Below are positions 36,108 through 48,226 of a stretch of DNA of 64,000 nucleotides, piece by piece. The DNA lies in assembly GCA_012295275.1 (NCBI GenBank), contig CM022668.1:11680522-11744521 (forward strand). The letters run 5' to 3'. Origin of the DNA: Chrysomallon squamiferum (taxonomy: Eukaryota; Mollusca; Gastropoda; Neomphalida; Peltospiridae). Each line of letters starts with the position of its first letter. The first letter of the stretch is position 1. The notes below the pieces were generated by a model, which did not search any database, was not told the DNA's origin, and was given only the letters and a program-made list of their open reading frames with translations. Position numbers and translations under genes: made by a program.

Positions 36108-36671
36108 GTTGTGAAGATGCCAAACTGGATCTCATATTTGTCCTGGATGCCTCCACCAGTGTCACAGAGCCAAACTTTAAACTGATGCTCAACTTCTTAA
36201 AAGATTTTCTTTACATTGCTAACATTGACAATGGAAATGTCAGAGTTGGTCTTGTCATCTACAGCACACAGGTTCACATTCAGTTTCATCTGAAAGACCA
36301 TAAATCTAAAGGTGCAGTTTACAGAGCTATTGATAATACTCCTTATGAGTATGGAAGCACCAACACAGCTGATGGTCTCAAAACCATGAGGACAATGTTT
36401 TCACGTCAAAATGGAGACAGACCAAGAGTAAAGAATGTTGCTATAGTGATCACTGATGGTGTTTCAAACATCAATGCAAGGAGAACAATTCCAGAAGCTG
36501 AAGCAGCTAGAGCAGCAGGCATTCACATCTACGCTATCGGAATTGGGTTAACTGATACAAGGGAGATTGATGGAATTGCCAGTAAACCTATAGAAGAGAA
36601 CAGATTCACAGTCCAGGAATTCAGTGAACTGCGAGCTTTGAGAGATAAAGTATTCCAATCTTTCTGTGTTG
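36108..36671 (+). CDS. VWA domain 18 exon, MIDAS-intact, weak acceptor
   Basis: 564 nt, phase 1-1. MIDAS and cysteines are intact. Nearly identical to VWA 17, indicating recent duplication or conversion. Confidence 0.96.
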
Positions 36672-36836
36672 GTAAGTATTCACATTTTCATTAAATCTAT
36701 TTCAAAAGCAATTAAAATAAAAGTCTTAATCACATTTCATTAATTCAGTTGATTTTCAATCCAGTTTAAATTCATGTAAATATTACTGACATTTTTAGAA
36801 TTGTTAAGAATAATAAATTGTCTGTTCCAATTTCAG

Positions 36837-36860
36837 TGAAGACAACACCAACAGCAAAAG
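36837..36860 (+). CDS. Short linker exon
   Basis: 24 nt, phase 1-1, encoding VKTTPTAK. Confidence 0.68.
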
Positions 36861-37740
36861 GTTTTGTTTTAAAATACATAGATCTATTTTTTTGGAATGC
36901 TTTTTCCATTAGACTACCCCTTTCATTTTTTTTTTTTTTTTTTACCTATTTTCTTTCAGCTTTATTAGGTATACATCATGAACTATGGACCCGAATGATT
37001 TTTCTTGTTTTACTATTTTAGGAGCTTGATAAGCAATATTTTAAGTAGTACATTTACAGAGAATACAAAAAAAAACAAGAAGAAAACATTATCAGTTGGT
37101 GACCATAAAACAGATAAATCTAAAGTCCCCCAAAAATAGTCTGTCTTGTATTCCAAATACATTTAATATGTTTGCTAAATATAATGTATTTTCTTCACAA
37201 GAAAATATTTGCCAAAACAATTTCACCAACATAATTGCTGTTATGAATTAAGCTTGGTGCTATTTTTGCTTATTGATGGTCATTTTTTTTTAATTTTAAA
37301 TTTGCTTCAGTCCTCGTGCTTTATTTTTATGCTATTCCTGACTTTACCCTTTCCACCTTGTATGCATTGCTTTGAAAAAAAATATTTCAATGTCTTTTTT
37401 CTCTTCTTTTTTTCATAGTCCTTAATTATATATAGAAGCTCATTTCTTTATTTATTTTTTGAAAATAATTAATGACAGAAACTATAATTTTAGAAATTGT
37501 TAATAAAAATAATAGATATATAGTTTAAGTTTCTGCTCAGCTCCTGTACCTTCAGAAATTTTAGAAGATGATGTTCTTGAAATATATACTTTTATGTTTA
37601 TTTTTATTATTTTTTATATATATATATATATATATATAAACAGCAATCCTTAAGAGAAACAATAAATATTAATAGTTACAGTTTAATAAATATGTCATTA
37701 GAGAATCATGAAGTATAATTAAAATGTTTTATTTTTTCAG
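36861..37740 (+). other. Intron with TA run
   Basis: T-rich, with a (TA)n run at about 37615-37640. It diverges from the introns of VWA 16 and 17. Confidence 0.6.
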
Positions 37741-37779
37741 CCACACCAATACCAATTACATTACCAACACCACTACAAA
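37741..37779 (+). CDS. Linker exon, TPIPIT type
   Basis: 39 nt, phase 1-1, encoding ATPIPITLPTPLQ. Confidence 0.8.
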
Positions 37780-38522
37780 GTAAGTATTGAATTTTTTTTT
37801 TTTTTTTAAAACCGACATTATTTCAAAAAATTAGTTTGGAATATAGTTCAATAACATTTTGCAAAAAAATAAATAAACACTGTTAAATTTTAGAAATGTT
37901 TCTTCTTTTGATGCATTTTATTGCATTATTTATTTACTTATTTATTTATTTGTTTGTTTAATGTTTTCTTTTGTCCAAACTGGAAAATTTAAGACTGGAG
38001 ATAAAAACAAAGCAGAATGTAATATTCAGGTTTGACTAAAATTAAAAAAAAAGAAATATAAGTTAGTTTTGGGTCACATTTTTCTTCTTTATTTTTTCGT
38101 TTCTTTTTTATTAATTTTCTTTTTATTATTATTTTTTTTATTTTTTATTTAAAAAAAATAATACAAATCAGGATCACTAAAATCATGAAAAGAAAAATAT
38201 TACAGTGATGAAATGTTGAGAATAGTTACTTGAGAAACCTGATATGTTTGTGTTATTCCTTGTCTTGCACAACTCCTGAAATCTTGCCTTCCATTGAATG
38301 CAGTATGATTTTAATATTTTGTTAGTTATCACTTAGTAAAACAAAAAATTAAAATAAATTACGACATCTAAATTGGAACTATTAATAGAAATAATTTTGT
38401 AATTTTTTATTTATTTATCTTTTTACTTTTTATTATTATTATTAAAATTATATCTTACATTAAAGAATAACAGAAAATAAATAATTCGACATATTCTATT
38501 TATATGTATTTTCTTGTGTGTG

Positions 38523-38573
<51 letters not shown>

Positions 38574-38663
38574 ACATACATACACACATACATATATATA
38601 ACTATATACATATAAATAAATAGATAGATAGATAGATATTCATTTTAATATATTTTTTTAAAG
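37780..38663 (+). other. Intron ending in GT and GATA microsatellites
   Basis: A (GT)n run occupies 38516-38570 and GATA repeats follow at 38618-38638, only 25 bases before the VWA 19 acceptor (TTTTTTTAAAG). This may affect acceptor recognition. Confidence 0.7.
38516..38638. repeat. (GT)n and (GATA)n microsatellites next to an acceptor
   Basis: A long GT run with one interruption, then CATA-type repeats and GATA repeats, lies directly upstream of the VWA 19 exon. Confidence 0.92.
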
Positions 38664-39227
38664 GTTGTGAAGATGCCAAACTGGATCTCATATTTGTCCT
38701 GGATGCTTCCACCAGTGTCACAGAGCCAAACTTTAAACTGATGCTCAACTTCTTAAAAGATTTTCTTTTCATTGCCAACATTGACAATGGAAATGTCAGA
38801 GTTGGTCTTGTCATCTACAGCACACAGGTTCACATTCAGTTTCATCTGAAAGACCATAAATCTAAAGGTGCAGTTTACAGAGCTATTGATAATACTCCTT
38901 ATGAGTATGGAAGCACCAACACAGCTGATGGTCTCAAAACCATGAGGACAATGTTTTCACGTCAAAATGGAGACAGACCAAGAGTAAAGAATGTTGCTAT
39001 AGTGATCACTGATGGTGTTTCAAACATCAATGCAAGGAGAACAATTCCAGAAGCTGAAGCAGCTAGAGCAGAAGGCATTCACATCTACGCTATCGGTATT
39101 GGGTTAACTGATACAAGGGAGATTGATGGAATTGCCAGTAAACCTATAGAAGAGAACAGATTCACAGTCCAGGAATTCAGTGAACTGCGAGCTTTGAGAG
39201 ATAAAGTCTTCCAGTCTTTCTGTGGAC
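38664..39227 (+). CDS. VWA domain 19 exon, MIDAS-intact
   Basis: 564 nt, phase 1-1. MIDAS and cysteines are intact, with FLFIANIDNG where the others have FLYIANIDNG. It ends FCGR with donor CGTAAG, so the split codon begins with C, unlike the G of its neighbours. Last of the homogenised late subarray. Confidence 0.96.
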
Positions 39228-39857
39228 GTAAGTAGCATTACCATTTTGTTCAATTTCATACATTCATTTATTATGCTGTAATTATATCTATCAAAATATA
39301 AATATAATCATAATGATAATTAAAATATATTATCAGCTATGTTACTAACATTTACTACTATTACACTAAAATTATACTTTATTCTTTACTACGTAATTAA
39401 TAGTTCTTATTGCTGCTACAAACTAATATAAAAGTTCAGGTATTTTGTGGTATATATTTAATTAACAGTACTAATAAATGTATATATGTATATACTTTTC
39501 AGTTCATAACAGTTTTGCTTTTGATGTCAGTCATTTACATCTCTGTACAATGCTGAAATTCTTTTCTTTGATTTAATACCTAACATGGTAGGTGAGATTA
39601 ACCCTGTTGTTTAGAGGTGAAATTAAAATAATAATTAATTTTGTTTGTTTTTTTTCCTTTCTTATTTTATCATTTTATTAATCAATTATTTTATTTTATT
39701 TCATTTTTATTTTTATTTTTTTTAATGTGTAAACATTTTTTTATATTTTAAAATATGTTTTGATATATTTTTTTAAATTAAATTTTATTCATCTGTAATA
39801 GTAATAATACTTCTATGTTTTCTCATTCTAATACACCTCCTAATTGCTTAATTTTAA

Positions 39858-39888
<31 letters not shown>

Positions 39889-40304
39889 GACTAATAAAAT
39901 CAAACTTGATAACTAATAAACAGTTATATTAATATAGTTTTCTTTTCTGTTTTGTCATAACAAAATATTTACTCAATACTAATATATGCTTTTTTCAGAT
40001 GATGCAATGTAACTTTCCTGGCTGTCAAATGGTTAATTGTTCCAACTGCTCATTTCATCTATCATTAATGTGTATTTATGTGGTGGTCTGTCTCATACTT
40101 TAACAAACTACAGTTAACAATTTAGTATTTACTTATATTGAATGGTTTGCACTAAAATGCTAATAAGAGAATTAAGTTTTTATTTTATTTTAGAGTTGGA
40201 TGTATGTGTCAGAGAGAGAAATGAACAAATAGACTGAATGTTTATAACTAAATATCTTATTTTATTTCAGCTTTAAAAAAGAATATTTATATTTTATTTT
40301 TCAG
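39228..40304 (+). other. Intron; short linker missing
   Basis: About 1.1 kb with a (TA)n run at 39857-39888. The short RPTPK-type linker expected here was not found. An acceptor-like TTTTTCAG at 39990-39997 leads to a stop within five codons. Confidence 0.55.
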
Positions 40305-40343
40305 AACCAAAGATAAAGATCACTTTACCACCCCCAACAGAAA
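40305..40343 (+). CDS. Linker exon, Pro-rich
   Basis: 39 nt, phase 1-1, encoding QPKIKITLPPPTE between TTTCAG and AGTAAG. Confidence 0.78.
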
Positions 40344-40833
40344 GTAAGAGTTTAGCAATATTATATTAAACTTGTAAAAATAGATATTTACATTAATCTG
40401 GAGCTGATTTAGAGTTCCAAATTATAATGCTTCATTTATGGTTGTTATTAAACCTGTTAGAAATTAGGTATTTAATATTAATCTGAAACTAATTTATAAT
40501 AATAATTTAAATGCCACAAGCTTATTAGTATTTTATTAAATCTTTATTTTTATTTTTGAAACTTGAAAATATTTTGCTTTAAATATTATTCTAACATTAA
40601 ACTGCTATATTTAAAAATATCCAGATCTCCATTTAACATGAATCCTCTATTTTACACATATATAAAGAACCAAAAAACTAACATTTTCTTTAATAATTTG
40701 AAATATCATGCTTTTAATACATTAATATTAGTCATCATTGATTCTCATACATAATTAATTGATTTTCATGACTATATTTTAGTTTTTAGATGTATTTATA
40801 TTTTAGATCTGATTTTACTAATGTTACAATTTT

Positions 40834-40873
<40 letters not shown>

Positions 40874-41006
40874 ATACATAAATATACACATACAATAACT
40901 GAAGTAACTATAAATACACAGTTCAGTGTAACAAAATATCTCCTGCAGATTGTTCTCCTCAGATTCATTTTTTGAGTTAAAATTGTAATAATTTCATTTA
41001 TTAAAG
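40344..41006 (+). other. Intron with TA/CATA run
   Basis: AT-rich. A (TA)n-CACA-CATA tract lies at about 40838-40890. Acceptor ATTAAAG. Confidence 0.6.
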
Positions 41007-41573
41007 AATGTGGTCTGGCCAAAGTTGATTTAGTTATAATACTGGATTCATCAACAAGTGTAACAGAAGTCAACTTTGTCAAGATGCTGCAGTTTGCTAA
41101 AGACTTGCTTAGAATCTCAAACATTGACAATGGCGATGTGCGTGTTGGCGTTCTCACCTACAGCACTAGAGTTCAAATCCGATTCCATCTAAAAGATTAC
41201 AAGACAAAGGCGGGAGTGGAGCAAGCCATTGATAATATCCCATATGACTTCGGCAGCACCAACACTGCTGATGCAATCAAAATCATGCGGGATGAAATGT
41301 TTTTGAGTGTTAATGGTGACAGGCCTGATGTTCCCAATGTCTGCATTGTCATCACAGATGGCGTTTCTAATGTTAATGCCAGAAGAACCATCCCCGAAGC
41401 CCAGGCTGCCCATGATGTGGGAATCCATATCTATGCTATTGGAATCGGTCTAACAGACACTAGAGAACTGAATGGTATTGCTTCCCCTCCAGCATCAGAA
41501 AACAGTTTCACTGTGAATGATTTCAGTGAACTGGTCAACCTGGATGAGAAGATTTTCTCAGCAGTTTGTCCAG
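41007..41573 (+). CDS. VWA domain 20 exon, MIDAS-intact
   Basis: 567 nt, phase 1-1. DSSTS, GSTNTAD and ITDGVSN are present, with both cysteines (KCGLAKVD and AVCPG). It retains the codon lost in VWA 11-19 (RDEMFLSVNGDRPDVPN) and has its own codon usage, so it is not part of the homogenised array. Acceptor TTAAAG. Confidence 0.96.
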
Positions 41574-42668
41574 GTATGTTCAGGAATTGTCTGCCCATTT
41601 GAAGGCGAGACAATTACCACTGGTTATAACAAATGGAACTTGTTAGGAACCAGACAACAAAGGGTTGGGAACTTTTGAGATAATTTTTAGTAATTTATTC
41701 TTCCATTCCTACCTTCAAAGATATTAAGGGATAATACAGTAATCTTGGATTCATAAAATAGTATTAGGTTCTAGAGAAATGAGGCATGGGAAATCTGTTG
41801 ATCCTTAAATATATTTGATTAATATGTCAGTCCTATACATCAGTTTTCATATCCAACACAGGTCTCTGAAATTCATAGGCAGAAAGTGGTGTTAGAGTGG
41901 ATGGTTGTGAAATAAATGATCATGATATAAATCATTGAATAATGTGAATAATACTGGGATAAAGAATATGCATATTAATTAATAGTAGATAATAATTTTG
42001 CATAATAAATTATCCATAAGAACATGAAAAACATGTTGCTGGATATCTGAAGAATCCTGGACAGGTACATCTCAGAATTTTAAATAGATTAATGTTTTCT
42101 ATATCATTCTCATATGCCTTTTTAATATATCACATAAAAAACATTTTATACTTGTGCTTTCATTTACTTAACATATTACAAATGCTTTTTAATCACTGCT
42201 TTATTAATATATTAAAATTAAAATTGCTTATTCAGCTATACAGAAATAATATAATACAGAATATTGTAACACAACTTAGAATAATAAATAATTGAAAATA
42301 GTATGATTTTACTATTCTAGTACATGTTAACAAATATATGCTAATAGAGATATAATCTTAATATTACTAATAAACCTGAGAAAAATCATTTTATAAATAT
42401 TTGGTTTACTTAATGCATTTCTTTACCTTTAAAAAAACAGTTATTAAAAATTAAAGTTTGTAATAAAAAGTCCTAATGGTAATAAATTAAATTTTATCTT
42501 TCTTTCTTTCCTATGTAAGTAATTTATACTTTTATTAATTTTATAAGTTAAACACAAAAACAAATGAAAAGTTATTTATTTTGGGGGATTTATGTCTGTT
42601 TTTACTTATCCACCTAAATATATATATATATATATAAAATAACATTATTCATTATTGTTTTATTTCAG
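41574..42668 (+). other. Intron, nothing notable
   Basis: About 1.1 kb of AT-rich sequence, with a short TA run near 42620. No exon is seen. Confidence 0.55.
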
Positions 42669-42686
42669 TTGCCACCCTAGAACCAA
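42669..42686 (+). CDS. Very short linker exon (6 codons)
   Basis: 18 nt, phase 1-1, encoding VATLEP between TTTCAG and AGTAAG. The splice sites are good, but the exon is very short. Confidence 0.55.
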
Positions 42687-43204
42687 GTAAGTAGAAGCAT
42701 TCAGTACTAATTTAATATAAAATTTAAAACAAATGGACAGTATTGGATAAAATCATTAAAAGCCTATACTTTTAATTTTGTTAACAATGTAACATTGTAA
42801 GCTTGCATTTTTCAGCTTTTTTTATCATAAATTCATTTTGTGATATTATTTTACTGAAGTTTGTCTGGAAAAACGTATGTGTATTTACGGCTATGTGTGT
42901 GTTTGTTGGTGGAGGGAGATTACCACAAATACAAAAAATTATTTATTGATACAGCACAATGTATTAATATATTTTATTTCAGATTAATGGTACAGTATTG
43001 TTTAAGTGAGAATGTATATGTTAAGTGAGAAATAATTTTGTCATGTTTTGTTATTATTTTATTCTTTGTATTATTTATTATTTTAATTACACAACTGATG
43101 TTACATATCTTTTAACTTCACAATATGTATTATCTGTTTTATGTTTGATTGTAATCCTACATCATTGCAAACTATTTTCATTATCTACATTCATCAAGAA
43201 TCAG
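42687..43204 (+). other. Intron, nothing notable
   Basis: 518 AT-rich bases ending GAATCAG. Confidence 0.55.
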
Positions 43205-43771
43205 AATGCTCATTGGATAGGGTTGATCTTGTCATAATACTGGATTCATCAACTAGTGTCACTGACGCAAACTTTATCAAAATGAAAAACTTTGTGAAGG
43301 ATCTGTTAAAGAACGTTGATCTTGACAGTGGCGCTGTCAGGGTTGGTATTGTGATCTACAGCACCGAAGTTGTAGTCATGTTCCACCTAAACGAGCACAA
43401 AACCCATGAAAGCTACATGCGAGCGATAGATGCAATCCCTTACAAGTATGGCAGCACAAACACATACGGTGGCTTGCATGTCATGAGAACTGAGATGTTT
43501 ACCCAACAACATGGTGACCGTAAGAATGTTAAAAATGTGTGTATTATTGTCACTGATGGTGTTTCAAACATCAATTCAAGAAGGACTATCCCTGAAGCAG
43601 AGCTAGCTCGGCAAGCCGGTATACACATATATGCTATAGGTATAGGGCTGACAGACACCAGAGAACTTGATCAGATGTCCACAAGACCAAAGGAACCAAA
43701 CACATTCATTGTCAATGATTTTGATGAACTTGTTGGGCTGGATGAGAAGATATTTGGAGCAGCCTGTCCAG
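43205..43771 (+). CDS. VWA domain 21 exon, last MIDAS-intact domain
   Basis: 567 nt, phase 1-1. DSSTS, GSTNTYG and VTDGVSN are present, with both cysteines (KCSLDRVD and AACPG). The NFIKMKNFVKDLLKNVDLDSG and TRELDQMSTRPKEPN regions set it apart from the homogenised arrays. The acceptor GAATCAG has a weak pyrimidine tract. Confidence 0.95.
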
Positions 43772-45784
43772 GTAGAAAACTAAAATGGAATTGGTGTCTG
43801 TTATTTTCTAATCTCTGTTGTGGTTGATGTAACATCTCTTTTAACATCAGTGACTTAGTTCAGCAATGTCAGTCTTAACATCAGTATTCAGCACTATATC
43901 TTTTAACATCAAATTTCAGCCATGTTTCTTTTAACAATGATATTCAGCAATTATTTTGTTTTTTTTTTAACACTGAATATTAGTAATGTTTGTTTTAGCA
44001 TCAGTATTCAGCAATGTCTGTTTTAACATCAAAATTCAGCAATGTTTCTTTTAGTATTAATATTCATCAGTTTCTCTTCAGAAGTGTCTGTATTCAGTGG
44101 TGTCTGTTTAACATTAATTAATGTATTCAGCAATGTCTGTTTAATATCAACAGATACATTCAGCAGTATTTGATTAACATCAATGGGTGCATTCAGAAGT
44201 GTCTGTATAACATAAGATATATTCAGCAATGCCTAACACCAAGGAGGTATTCAGAAGTGTCTGTTTAATGTATATGATGCATTCAGCCAATCTGATTAAC
44301 ATCAGTGGATGTATTCAGCAGTGCCTGTTTTACCTCAGTGGATTTTTACATCAACAATAAAATATTTCTTGAATCTGTCTTTCCTAACATATAACTTTTT
44401 ATGTCAACAAAAGCATGCAGCTAGCACAATATATTTTTCTGTTTCTCATTATGCCAAATAATAAGCTGCTTAATTACGTTTTGACTTCAATAATAATATA
44501 ATCACAAGTCTGATAACAGACAAAAAAAGCAACTTAGGGTTTTCTCTTTTTTATACATACTGTGTTTAATATTAATTAATTTGTTTTTTTGTTTCTAAAA
44601 TATATGTGTTCATTGCTAACATTTGTGAATGTATATCAGTGTTGCTGTCTTATCTAACATTAGTAGAAAACTTACAAGATTTCAACATTCAATAAACTTT
44701 GGATATAAACATTTGTGTTTAATCAGTTTTAGCAAAGCTGACAGCCAACTCAAAATCTTTTCCTAACATCAGAAGATATAAACAGACTTTAAACTGCTTT
44801 TCCTAACATGAACAAGCAGATGTGAAAATTGTCCTAACAACAGCAAATAGTACACTGTGTGAATTTTAATTCGATAATGTATGTATGTATTTACTGTAAT
44901 ATTGTAAATAATTCTGAAATGATGCTTTTTCAGTATGTAATATCTTTGTCTTTGTAAAATATATGTTTTTGTTTTATATTGTTTAAAATGGCTCTTTAAC
45001 ATAAATGAGTTGTTTCACAAAATAATGCAATGATGAATGATAATTATCTCTTTAAATTTTTATGAATTCTAATTATATTTTTCTTTCTCTATTTGGCTTT
45101 TATTGGAATATAAACATTTTTAATCAACTTAGCCTTCAGTAATGATCTGAAATTGCTTCTAAAGTGATATGAATGTATTGTTTTGTGAAACATGTCACTA
45201 ATAAATGTGTTACATATATAACTATATAGCTATTACTATTTTATTTATTTTTATAAAAACTTCTTTAATTTTGTCACAGTCAAACTTATTACATGTATTC
45301 TTATTTTTCAGTATTATGCTATTATGTTATTGTTTGCATTTTTGTTTTTATATATTTTTTTAATTATTATGAATTAATTAATTTTCTCAGAAAAATGTTA
45401 TGTAATAGGTGACATAAAACAGTAATGTTTAAGATCAGTTCTATTTGATGTAAAGAAATTGTGTTAATCTTTATGTTTGTGAAGGTAAACCTTTGGCAGT
45501 GATTTAACAAATGGTTTTTTTTTTTTTTTTGTTTACTATTTTAATTAATTTTGACATATTATTTATTGTTGTATATACATATAAAATTACTGTGTTTCTT
45601 TTCATGCATTATTTTCAATGTAAGTAATTATTTAAAACAAAAATGTTGGATATTTCTTTACTTCAACAATATTTAGAAATAATTTATTTTATAATATATA
45701 TTAGAATTACCATAAAAATGTATTTAATAGTAAATATCTTGAATGGATATATTTATTAATAGTTTTAAATTCTTTCTGTTACAG
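43772..45784 (+). other. Longest intron (2 kb), with degenerate ATTCAGCAATGT repeats
   Basis: The first 600 bases are a decayed tandem repeat (separate entry). The rest is AT-rich, with a poly-T run near 45513. It separates the MIDAS-intact core from the cysteine-free block, so a gene boundary here is possible, although the linkers downstream keep the phase. Confidence 0.6.
43830..44345. repeat. Degenerate minisatellite, about 35-45 bp unit
   Basis: Variants of ATTCAGCAATGTCTGTTTTAACATCA recur more than ten times with indels, and weaker traces (CCTAACAT...) continue to about 44830. Confidence 0.85.
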
Positions 45785-45805
45785 GACGAACACCAAAGCC
45801 TACTC
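45785..45805 (+). CDS. Short linker exon
   Basis: 21 nt, phase 1-1, encoding GRTPKPT between TTACAG and CGTGAG. It resembles the TPKPRTP core of the later linkers. Confidence 0.65.
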
Positions 45806-46697
45806 GTGAGTAACAGTTTTTTTTGTTTTTGTTTTTATATATATATATATTCAGAGGGGACCATGTCACTTGTATCTGTTAACTGTATTTTTGTTTTTGT
45901 GTGTTGTTTCAATGGGTTATATATTTGTGTTATTTTTCTCTTGTTTTAAGTGATGTGCATAAATGTTGCTATGTAATTTTCCATGTGTGTGAATGTTGAC
46001 ATAACAATATTAGTATTGATACTTAAATTTCATGCACTAATTTACAATTTTTTTTTTATTTTTTATTTTTTTTTTTGCATTATGATTTTCATAATCCAAC
46101 ATTTCCTCAGTTAGTTGTAAATTTGTTTTCAGCAGACACACTGTTTTTTAAATCATAATACTGAGTTTTTTCCGTTTTTTTTCTTCTTTTAAATGAATAT
46201 AATAAACAATCTACATATTACCTTTTGTTATATATGCATGGATGTTAATATTTCATTATAGTATAAAAATGTTGTTATTTTTTTTAATTATTATTGTTGG
46301 GTTTTTTGGGGGGTGCAGGTATTTTTCTCTTTTTTTTCTTTCAGGTTTACCTACAGCAGACTTAATATTTGATTTATTTTTTAAGTTGATAACATTTTTA
46401 TGTTATCTAATTACTGTTATTTTAAACCCAATAGCCAGTTTACTTCTCTTAAAATTACTAACATCCTTTACTGTATTGTGCTGTGGGTGCTCTTAACTTT
46501 TCATTCATATACTCATTCACTCAGCATTCTTATTTTAATATATTTCTATTTTTAATAAATTAAGATAACATATTTAATTATTTTAGGAGAAGATAAGTGA
46601 AACTTCAATACAACTGCAAAATAGAGATTTTTCAGTTCATTGTTTTTGACATCCTGTGCATAAAAATCTATAATAATGTTTAATAATTTCATTTCAG
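45806..46697 (+). other. Intron, T-rich
   Basis: Contains a TA run near 45837 and poly-T stretches near 46048. An acceptor-like TTTCAG at 46339-46344 opens a frame with no donor. Confidence 0.55.
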
Positions 46698-46727
46698 CAA
46701 TTGAAACAACAGTGGCAAGAACACCAG
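46698..46727 (+). CDS. Linker exon, ARTPG type
   Basis: 30 nt, phase 1-1, encoding PIETTVARTP. It has the same length and ending as the downstream AQPTPKPRTP linkers, so it is probably their diverged relative. Confidence 0.75.
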
Positions 46728-47113
46728 GTGCTTCTTAGCTTTAGCTTTTTGGTTTCATTTATTTATATGCAAAGATATTAATTCACTGATTCAGTATTTT
46801 TAGTGTAATTTACTGATGATTAGAACTGACCATGTTGTTTTCCATAAATACTATCATCATGTATTTTTTTTAAATGTTATCAAAAAGTTGTATCATTTAC
46901 CTTTTTCTTTTCATTGGTATCAGATTCTTTAAATTTCTATTAAACTTCAGGATATTTTAGATCTAAGAGAAAGGTTTAACCATTCACCATTGCAGTGTCA
47001 ATAACAATATATTTGATGAAGATCAGTTAAGTGCTATCCATAAATATAATTAGAAACTTAACAAATTTCTTTCTTAATTTTTTAATTTTAATAAAAACCT
47101 GATTTGCTTACAG
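46728..47113 (+). other. Intron, nothing notable
   Basis: 386 AT-rich bases ending GCTTACAG. Confidence 0.55.
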
Positions 47114-47680
47114 TCTATAAAGATTCAGGCTATGATATAGTCTTTATGCTTGATGGCACTGTTGATAACAGAATCTTCAAATGGATGACTGATTTCACTA
47201 AAAATTACGTATCACAAATGGACATTGATTCTGGTGACTATCGTGTTGGAGCTATGACATTCACCAGATCACAGAATCTAGGATTCAACTTGAATGACTT
47301 TGACTTCCAGAGCGATGTCTTGAATGCTGTAGATACCAGCTTACACAACAGACGAGGAGGCAGACCAGATCTTGGATCAGCATTTAATTATGTTCAAAAT
47401 TCCATGTTCACACCTAGCAATGGCGACAGACCAAATGCCAAAAATTTTGTTGTCATGATGACTGGCAATGAGAGGAGCTTAAACAGCGATGCAGCCATTA
47501 ATGCAGCAAACAAACTGAAAGATGCTGGCTTTGGTGTGTTCACCGTTGGCTTGAATCTGAGAGACACAAATGAAATTGACAAAGTCTCTTCCAAACCACT
47601 TTCTCAGTATCGGTATTTGATTAACAGTGAGGCAGATATGCAAGAGTTACCAGGAACCCTTGGATCTCAATTGGAGAGAG
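47114..47680 (+). CDS. VWA domain 22 exon (B1), MIDAS-degenerate, Cys-free
   Basis: 567 nt, phase 1-1, from TTACAG to GGTATA. The VWA fold pattern is clear: YDIVFMLD, MDIDSGDYRVGAMTF, NGDRPNAKNFVVMMTG and GFGVFTVGLNLRDTNEID. The MIDAS first loop is Asp14-Gly-Thr16-Val-Asp18 (DGTVD), and the third loop has TG in place of TDG. No cysteine occurs. Reading through the donor gives a stop five codons later, but the donor and downstream linkers fit the array. DFDFQSD distinguishes it from the DYDFQSD of B2-B6. Confidence 0.93.
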
Positions 47681-48171
47681 GTATAAGAGAGGGTTGAATA
47701 ATAAAAATTAGAATCTAATCCATCTTCATCCTTTCACAACCTCAACACCCCAATTTACCTCTGAGGCAGTTTAGTTATTATGTATCACCTTTTCCACAAA
47801 AACATTTTGGCTGTTTGCCTTGCTTTTTAAATTTTTATTGTTATGCTTATTTCATTTGACTGAAGTTATAACATGCTTTATTCTCATTACTACAGGTATG
47901 AACAATAATTTTATTAGTAGTAGTAGTCTTTATTATTAAATATTGTATTGCATTTCTTAGTCATGTTACACTGCTTTACTGGAAATATTTGCATCACTTT
48001 TAGTTTCCTGTGCAGAGCACAACCTGGTCAAATTGAAATTTTATCTTATTGTCATTATTTCTTTTGTTTTCCTTTCAGATTATGATGAATGGTTTCACCA
48101 TTCCATCTAGAAAGAATTGTCTTTTATTTATTTTTATTATTTTATTTTTATTTCTTTATTATTATTAATAT

Positions 48172-48226
<55 letters not shown>

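Noticed and set aside
39990-40012. Acceptor-like TTTTTCAG after VWA 19
   Set aside because: It leads to a stop after a few codons and has no counterpart in other units.
44029-44229. Minus-strand frame with repeated LLN(A/V/T) pattern
   Set aside because: It is the translation of the degenerate ATTCAGCAATGT minisatellite and has no gene support.
46339-46496. Acceptor-like TTTCAG followed by a frame containing LPTADLIFDLF
   Set aside because: No donor keeps phase 1, and the frame is hydrophobic low-complexity sequence.
47671-47697. Stop codon just after exon B1 (and B2-B5) taken as the true gene end
   Set aside because: A GTATAAG donor in phase 1 precedes it, and a matching linker exon with an acceptor follows each copy, so splicing is more likely.
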